From contig NZ_LSEF01000025.1 of NCBI RefSeq assembly GCF_001641695.1, forward strand, positions 186,123 through 250,122: a stretch of 64,000 bases of DNA, given 5' to 3'. Of this stretch, positions 59,847-64,000 are shown piece after piece. A program made the position numbers and the translations under genes. This DNA comes from Bradyrhizobium neotropicale. Its GTDB lineage: Bacteria; Pseudomonadota; Alphaproteobacteria; Rhizobiales; Xanthobacteraceae. A model generated the notes under the pieces. The model had not been told where the DNA came from. It did no database searches and was given only the letters and a program-made list of their open reading frames with translations. Numbering within the stretch: the stretch's first letter is position 1; each line of letters opens with the position of its first letter.

Positions 59847-61241
59847 ATGGGACCACGGGTTAGCACGGCAGCTTTGGCCGATCGCCTCGCGGGCATGATC
59901 GGTCCGCGCGCGAGTGTCGCGCGCGGCGTGCTCGATCAGCATGGGCAGAGCGAATCCCATTATCGCAACCTGCCGCCCGATATCGTCGTGTTCCCGGAGA
60001 CGACGCACGAGGTCGCCGAGATCGTCAAAATGTGCGCCGGCGCGGGCATGCCGATCGTGCCCTATGGCGCCGGAACCTCGCTTGAAGGCAACGCGGCATC
60101 GATCGCAGGCGGCGTCTGTCTCGACTTCGCGCGCATGAACAAGGTGCTGGCGGTGCATGAGAGCGACATGGACGTCGTCGTGCAGCCCGGCATCACGCGA
60201 AAGCAGCTCAATGCGGAGCTGCGCAGCACCGGCCTGTTCTTCCCGATCGATCCCGGCGCCGACGCTTCGATCGCCGGCATGACATCGACCCGCGCCTCGG
60301 GCACCATGGCGGTGCGTTACGGCACCATGAAGGACAATGTCATGGCGCTGGAGGTGGTTCTGGCCGACGGCCGCGTGATCCGCACAGCGCAGCGCGCGCG
60401 CAAATCGGCCGCCGGCTACGATCTGACCCGGATGTTCGTCGGCGCCGAAGGCACGCTCGGGGTCATCACCGAGATCACGCTCAAACTCCATCCCCTGCCG
60501 CAGGCAATTTCGGCCGCGGTCTGCAGCTTCGATACGCTGCACGACGCCGTCGACACGGCGATCTCCGCGATCCAGTCCGCCATTCCCGTGGCGCGCATCG
60601 AGTTGCTCGATGACGTCATGATGCGGGGCATCAATGCCTACGCAAAGCTCGGCTATCGCGAAGCCTCGACCCTGTTCTTCGAATTCCATGGCTCCGAGAC
60701 CTCGGTCGCCGAGCAGGCCGAGGCGGCGCAGGCGATCGCCGCCGACCATGGCGGTCATGGGTTTGCCTGGGCGAAGGCGCCGGAGGACCGCAGCCGGCTC
60801 TGGCATGCCCGCGACAACACGCTCTATGCGGGCCTGGGCTTGAGGCCCGGCGCGCGCGCCGTGATCACCGATGTCTGCGTACCGATCTCGCGGCTGGCGG
60901 AATGCCTGACCGAGACGCGACGGGACGCCGACGAGCACGGCTTTACGGCTCCGATCGTCGGCCATGTCGGCGACGGCAATTTCCACATGCTGATCCTGAT
61001 CGATCCCGCAAAGCCGGAGGAGGCAGAAGGCGCCAAGGCGCTGCAGGCGCGCATGGTCGCCCGCGCCATTGCCATGGATGGCACCTGCACCGGCGAGCAC
61101 GGCATCGGGCTCGGCAAGATCGACTATCTCGCCGATGAGCTCGGCGAGGCCGTCGATGTGATGCGGTCGATCAAGCAGGCACTCGATCCGAACGGCCTGA
61201 TGAATCCCGGAAAGATCTTCGCAAGCGGAGCGCGGGCATGA
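59847..61241 (+). CDS. FAD-binding 2-hydroxyacid oxidase/dehydrogenase (GlcD / D-lactate dehydrogenase type)
   Basis: This 464-residue VAO-fold flavoprotein has PIVPYGAGTSLEGNA for FAD binding, the MTSTRASGTMAVRYG loop, GAEGTLGVITEITLKLHP, and the C-terminal GHVGDGNFHM and CTGEHGIGLGK motifs. The family oxidises D-2-hydroxy acids such as D-lactate, glycolate or D-mandelate to 2-oxo acids. In this context an aryl 2-hydroxy acid would give the aryl-glyoxylate used by the benzoylformate decarboxylase-like enzyme of the neighbouring operon; that is inference. The ATG at 59847 has AGGGAG upstream, and the frame before it lacks a better start. Its stop overlaps the ABC ATPase start by 4 bases. Confidence 0.92.
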   Translation: MGPRVSTAALADRLAGMIGPRASVARGVLDQHGQSESHYRNLPPDIVVFPETTHEVAEIVKMCAGAGMPIVPYGAGTSLEGNAASIAGGVCLDFARMNKVLAVHESDMDVVVQPGITRKQLNAELRSTGLFFPIDPGADASIAGMTSTRASGTMAVRYGTMKDNVMALEVVLADGRVIRTAQRARKSAAGYDLTRMFVGAEGTLGVITEITLKLHPLPQAISAAVCSFDTLHDAVDTAISAIQSAIPVARIELLDDVMMRGINAYAKLGYREASTLFFEFHGSETSVAEQAEAAQAIAADHGGHGFAWAKAPEDRSRLWHARDNTLYAGLGLRPGARAVITDVCVPISRLAECLTETRRDADEHGFTAPIVGHVGDGNFHMLILIDPAKPEEAEGAKALQARMVARAIAMDGTCTGEHGIGLGKIDYLADELGEAVDVMRSIKQALDPNGLMNPGKIFASGARA

Positions 61242-62764
61242 GCACCGCGGCATTGCCCATTCAGACTCCTTCGCCGACGCCGCTGCTCGAGCTGCGCGGC
61301 ATCAGCAAGGACTTTCCCGGCGTCAAGGCGCTGGACGACGTGTCCTTTGCCGTCTTCCCCGGCGAAGTCCATATGCTGCTCGGCGAGAACGGCGCCGGCA
61401 AGTCGAGCCTGATGAAGGTGCTGTGCGGCGCCTATCGCGCCGACGCCGGCGAGTTCTACCACAAGGGTGAAAAGGTCGCGATCGGCTCGACCGCCGACGC
61501 GCAGAAGCTCGGCATTGCCGTGATCTTCCAGGAGTTCTCGCTCGTCCCCTATCTCGATATCGCCCAGAACATCTTCCTCGGCCGCGAGCCGAAGGGGCGC
61601 ATTCCCGGCACGATCGACCGCCGCAGGATATTGGCCGACGCCAGGCGCGTGCTCGACACGATCGGCTTCGACATCGATCCCTCCATCACCGTCGACAAGC
61701 TCGGCGTGGCGCAGCAGCAGATGGTCGAGATCGCGAAAGCGATCAGCCAGAACGCGCGCATCCTGGTCATGGACGAGCCGACCGCGGCGCTGTCCGATCG
61801 CGAGACCGAGCTCCTGTTCGCGCTGATCGCGCGGCTGAAGGCCGATGGCGTGTCCATCGTCTACATCTCGCACCGCATGGCCGAAGTGTTCGCGCTCGGC
61901 GACCGCATCACGGTGCTGCGCGACGGCCGCCGCATCGACGGCGTGCGCCCCGCCGACGTCACGCCGGACCAGCTCGTCCGCATGATGGTCGGCCGCAATG
62001 TCGACATGACCTATCCGCGCAACTTTGCCGACAAGCCCGGCGAAGTGCTGCTCAGGGTCAAGGACCTGACCTCGCCGACCGGCATCTCGGACATCAACAT
62101 CGAGGTGCGCCAGGGCGAGATCGTCGGCCTGTGTGGCCTCGTCGGCTCGGGGCGCAGCGAGGTCGCGCGCGCCATCTTCGGCGCGGATCCCGTGACGTCC
62201 GGCGAGATCATCTTCGACGGCAAGGCCATCTCCGGAGAGCCCGACATCGCGGCACGCAGCGGCATCGCCCTGATCCCGGAGAGCCGCAAGAGCGAAGGAC
62301 TCGCGCTGCTCCGCTCCGTCGGCGACAATCTCGTCGTCTCGGCGCTGCGAAAGCTCTTTCCGAGCGGGCTGTTCGACCAGCGCAGCGCCCTGCGTACGTC
62401 CGACGGCCTGATCCGGCAGCTCCGCATCGCGACGCCTAGCGCGCGGCAGACCGTGGGACTGCTCTCCGGCGGCAATCAGCAGAAGGTCGTGATCGGCAAA
62501 TGGCTGGCCGCCGGCGCAAAGCTCTTCATCTTCGACGAGCCGACGCGCGGCATCGACATCGGCGCCAAGTCCGAGATCTTCGCGCTGATCGATCGCCTGG
62601 TCGCCGAAGGCGCGGCGGCGCTGATGATCTCGTCCGAGCAGGTCGAGATCTGCCATGTCTGCGACCGCGCCTATGTGATGCGCGAGGGCCGCATCGCCGG
62701 GCATCTTGCGCGCAATGAGCTGACGGAGGAAAACATCGTGCGACTGGGGATGCATCATGCGTGA
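61238..62764 (+). CDS. Ribose-type ABC importer ATPase with two ABC domains (RbsA/MglA-like)
   Basis: This 508-residue fused ATPase has Walker A GENGAGKSS at residues 49-57, Walker B ILVMDEPTAALSD and YISHRMAEVFAL in the first half. The second half has the degenerate GLVGSGRSE P-loop usual for RbsA-like proteins, LSGGNQQKVVIGKWL and LFIFDEPTRGIDIG. It powers the permeases encoded directly downstream. The start overlaps the previous stop (ATGA). Although sugar importers dominate this family, here the gene is embedded in an aromatic catabolic operon, so an aromatic glycoside or a non-sugar substrate is possible. Confidence 0.95.
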   Translation: MSTAALPIQTPSPTPLLELRGISKDFPGVKALDDVSFAVFPGEVHMLLGENGAGKSSLMKVLCGAYRADAGEFYHKGEKVAIGSTADAQKLGIAVIFQEFSLVPYLDIAQNIFLGREPKGRIPGTIDRRRILADARRVLDTIGFDIDPSITVDKLGVAQQQMVEIAKAISQNARILVMDEPTAALSDRETELLFALIARLKADGVSIVYISHRMAEVFALGDRITVLRDGRRIDGVRPADVTPDQLVRMMVGRNVDMTYPRNFADKPGEVLLRVKDLTSPTGISDINIEVRQGEIVGLCGLVGSGRSEVARAIFGADPVTSGEIIFDGKAISGEPDIAARSGIALIPESRKSEGLALLRSVGDNLVVSALRKLFPSGLFDQRSALRTSDGLIRQLRIATPSARQTVGLLSGGNQQKVVIGKWLAAGAKLFIFDEPTRGIDIGAKSEIFALIDRLVAEGAAALMISSEQVEICHVCDRAYVMREGRIAGHLARNELTEENIVRLGMHHA

Positions 62765-63707
62765 GGCCGCGGTCGCGTCACAACCCAATCCGCTGCAGCG
62801 TATTCCCGGCGTCGCGATCGTGCTGGTCGTCCTGATCGCGCTGTTCGGCGTGCTCGCGCCCGGCTTCCTTTCGGTCGCCAACCTCTCCAACGTGCTGGTG
62901 CAGTCGACGATCCTGACCATGCTCGCGCTGCCGATGACGCTGATCATCATGACCGAGGGGCTTGACCTGTCGATGGGCGCGGTGCTGACGCTGACCTCGC
63001 TTTGCGTCGCGATCGTGTCGCTCGCGACCAAATCGATGCTGCTCGGGCTCTGCGCCGGCCTGCTGGTCGGCGCGGCCTTCGGCACCGTGAACGGCTGGCT
63101 GGTCGCAATCCTCGGCATTCCGCCGTTCGTCGCGACGCTCGGCACGCTCGGCATGGCCCAAGGCCTGTCGCTGATCGTCAGCGACGGCCAAAGCGTGGTC
63201 GGTATCCCCCACAGCGTGCGTGACATCTATTCCGCGACGCTTCTGGGCGTGCCCGTCCCGATCGTGATGGCGCTCGTTACTTATGCGGCCTTTCACGCCC
63301 TGCTCTATCACACCCGCTTCGGCACCTACATCTTCGCGCTCGGCGGCAATCGCGAGGCGCTGCGCTATGCCGGCCTCTCGCCGAACCGACTCCTGATCGC
63401 GGTTTACGCGCTCGGCGGCACCATGGCCGGCGTTGCCGGCCTGCTGATGACCGCACGCATGAATTCCGGCCATCCCACCGCGGGTCTCGGCCTCGAATTC
63501 GACGCCATCGCCGCTGTCGCGGTCGGCGGCACCTCGTTCGAGCGCGGCAATGGCTGGCTGCTCGGCACCGTGCTCGGCGTCATCGCGGTGGGCGTGCTGC
63601 GCAACGGACTGAACCTGATCTCGCTGCCGTCCTCGGTGCAGGTCGCAAGCGTCGGCGTCCTCGTCATCGTCGCGCTGTTCCTCGACGGGCTTCGGAGCCG
63701 GGCATGA
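62757..63707 (+). CDS. Ribose-type ABC importer permease (RbsC-like)
   Basis: This 316-residue inner membrane protein has 8-10 helices. MTEGLDLSMGAVLTLTSLC is the family signature near residue 65, and AILGIPPFVATLGTLGMAQG and YIFALGGNREALRYAGL are further conserved stretches. It overlaps the ATPase gene by 8 bases and the next permease gene by 4 bases. Together with the second permease it would form the channel. No periplasmic binding protein gene is visible before the window ends. Confidence 0.95.
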   Translation: MREAAVASQPNPLQRIPGVAIVLVVLIALFGVLAPGFLSVANLSNVLVQSTILTMLALPMTLIIMTEGLDLSMGAVLTLTSLCVAIVSLATKSMLLGLCAGLLVGAAFGTVNGWLVAILGIPPFVATLGTLGMAQGLSLIVSDGQSVVGIPHSVRDIYSATLLGVPVPIVMALVTYAAFHALLYHTRFGTYIFALGGNREALRYAGLSPNRLLIAVYALGGTMAGVAGLLMTARMNSGHPTAGLGLEFDAIAAVAVGGTSFERGNGWLLGTVLGVIAVGVLRNGLNLISLPSSVQVASVGVLVIVALFLDGLRSRA

Positions 63708-64000
63708 GCGACATCGCCAAAGAGGCCATCGCGCCGCCCCGCTCCTTCCTGTCGCAGGATGCGATCCAGCTGTTTTATCGTCTGCTCGCCGCGTTCTTGA
63801 TCTGCGCAGTGCTTGCCGTGCTCAGCGATTCCTTCCTGAGCCTCGGCAACATCCTCAACGTGCTGCGCCAGGCGAGCCTGACCTTCTTCATCGCCTCGGG
63901 GCTAACGCTGGTGGTGTTGACCGCCGGCCTCGATCTCTCCGTCGGCGCCAATGTCGCGCTGTCCGCCTGCCTCGCCGGCACCGTGATCCATCAGACCGGC
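63704..64000 (+). CDS. Second ribose-type ABC importer permease, 3' end outside window
   Basis: The ATG at 63704 overlaps the stop of the first permease (ATGA), and the frame stays open for 99 codons to the edge of the window. The visible part contains a short cytoplasmic N-terminus, a first membrane helix (LLAAFLICAVLAVLS) and the RbsC-family signature LTAGLDLSVGANVALSACL. It is a different protein from the first permease, so the transporter probably uses a heterodimer, as in LsrC/LsrD-type importers. Confidence 0.92.
   Translation, partial: MSDIAKEAIAPPRSFLSQDAIQLFYRLLAAFLICAVLAVLSDSFLSLGNILNVLRQASLTFFIASGLTLVVLTAGLDLSVGANVALSACLAGTVIHQTG

Noticed and set aside
59733..63226. Long minus-strand frames (506 and 700 codons) opposite the oxidase and ABC genes
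   Set aside because: Antisense shadows of genes with clear family motifs on the plus strand.

Overview
The window looks like part of the chromosome of a GC-rich alphaproteobacterium, most likely a Bradyrhizobium-type member of the Hyphomicrobiales. This is inferred from the many GTG/TTG starts, ABC importers in tightly coupled operons, a Bug-type binding protein, small secreted proteins of a Bradyrhizobium-like kind, and a perfect CtrA-type TTAA-N7-TTAAC box. I see no tRNA, rRNA, CRISPR array, insertion sequence or phage gene. Genes run off both edges: an ATPase regulator on the left and an ABC permease on the right.

Region 1 (1-10.4 kb): two paralogous regulators, each a winged helix plus NB-ARC-type ATPase plus helical repeats, flank an orphan Bug/TctC-type binding protein. 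They are followed by small secreted proteins and an orphan LivK-type binding protein. Region 2 (10.4-16.7 kb): a minus-strand carbohydrate operon of ROK repressor, binding protein, two permeases, ATPase and SDR dehydrogenase. Its genes overlap by a few bases, and a perfect 9+9 palindrome sits on the repressor start.

Region 3 (17.2-41.2 kb) is the highlight. A type I secretion system (TolC-like outer membrane protein, ABC transporter with a degenerate C39 domain, HlyD adaptor) is followed by a LapG-type periplasmic cysteine protease. Convergent to these is one 16.5-kb gene for a giant repeat adhesin of 5498 residues. The adhesin has an N-terminal retention-like module ending in a PAAG motif, as expected for a LapG target, then long arrays of T1SS-143/DUF5801-like, VCBS-like and Ig-like repeats with jelly-roll-like inserts, a vWA domain, an RTX-like region and a beta-helix-like tail. 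Together these form a complete LapA-like surface adhesion system, except that no LapD receptor is seen. The CtrA-like box lies between the adhesin and a divergent secreted protein, suggesting cell-cycle control.

Region 4 (41.2-47.3 kb): small secreted and hypothetical proteins; an RclR-like AraC regulator divergent from an AhpD-family protein and a DUF417 (RclC-like) membrane protein, resembling a reactive-chlorine response module; and a DHA2 drug efflux pump divergent from an MmyB-like regulator.

Region 5 (47.3-64 kb): an aromatic catabolic island. On the minus strand a MarR regulator is followed by an FAD aromatic hydroxylase, an MHS-family symporter, an aromatic aldehyde dehydrogenase and a benzoylformate decarboxylase-like enzyme. 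Past a LysR regulator, the plus-strand operon holds a Dabb protein, maleylacetate reductase, amidohydrolase, beta-hydroxyacid dehydrogenase, hydroxyquinol 1,2-dioxygenase, a GlcD-type FAD oxidase and a ribose-type ABC importer. The combination suggests side-chain shortening of an aryl 2-hydroxy acid to an aryl acid, conversion to hydroxyquinol, and ring cleavage to maleylacetate and 3-oxoadipate.
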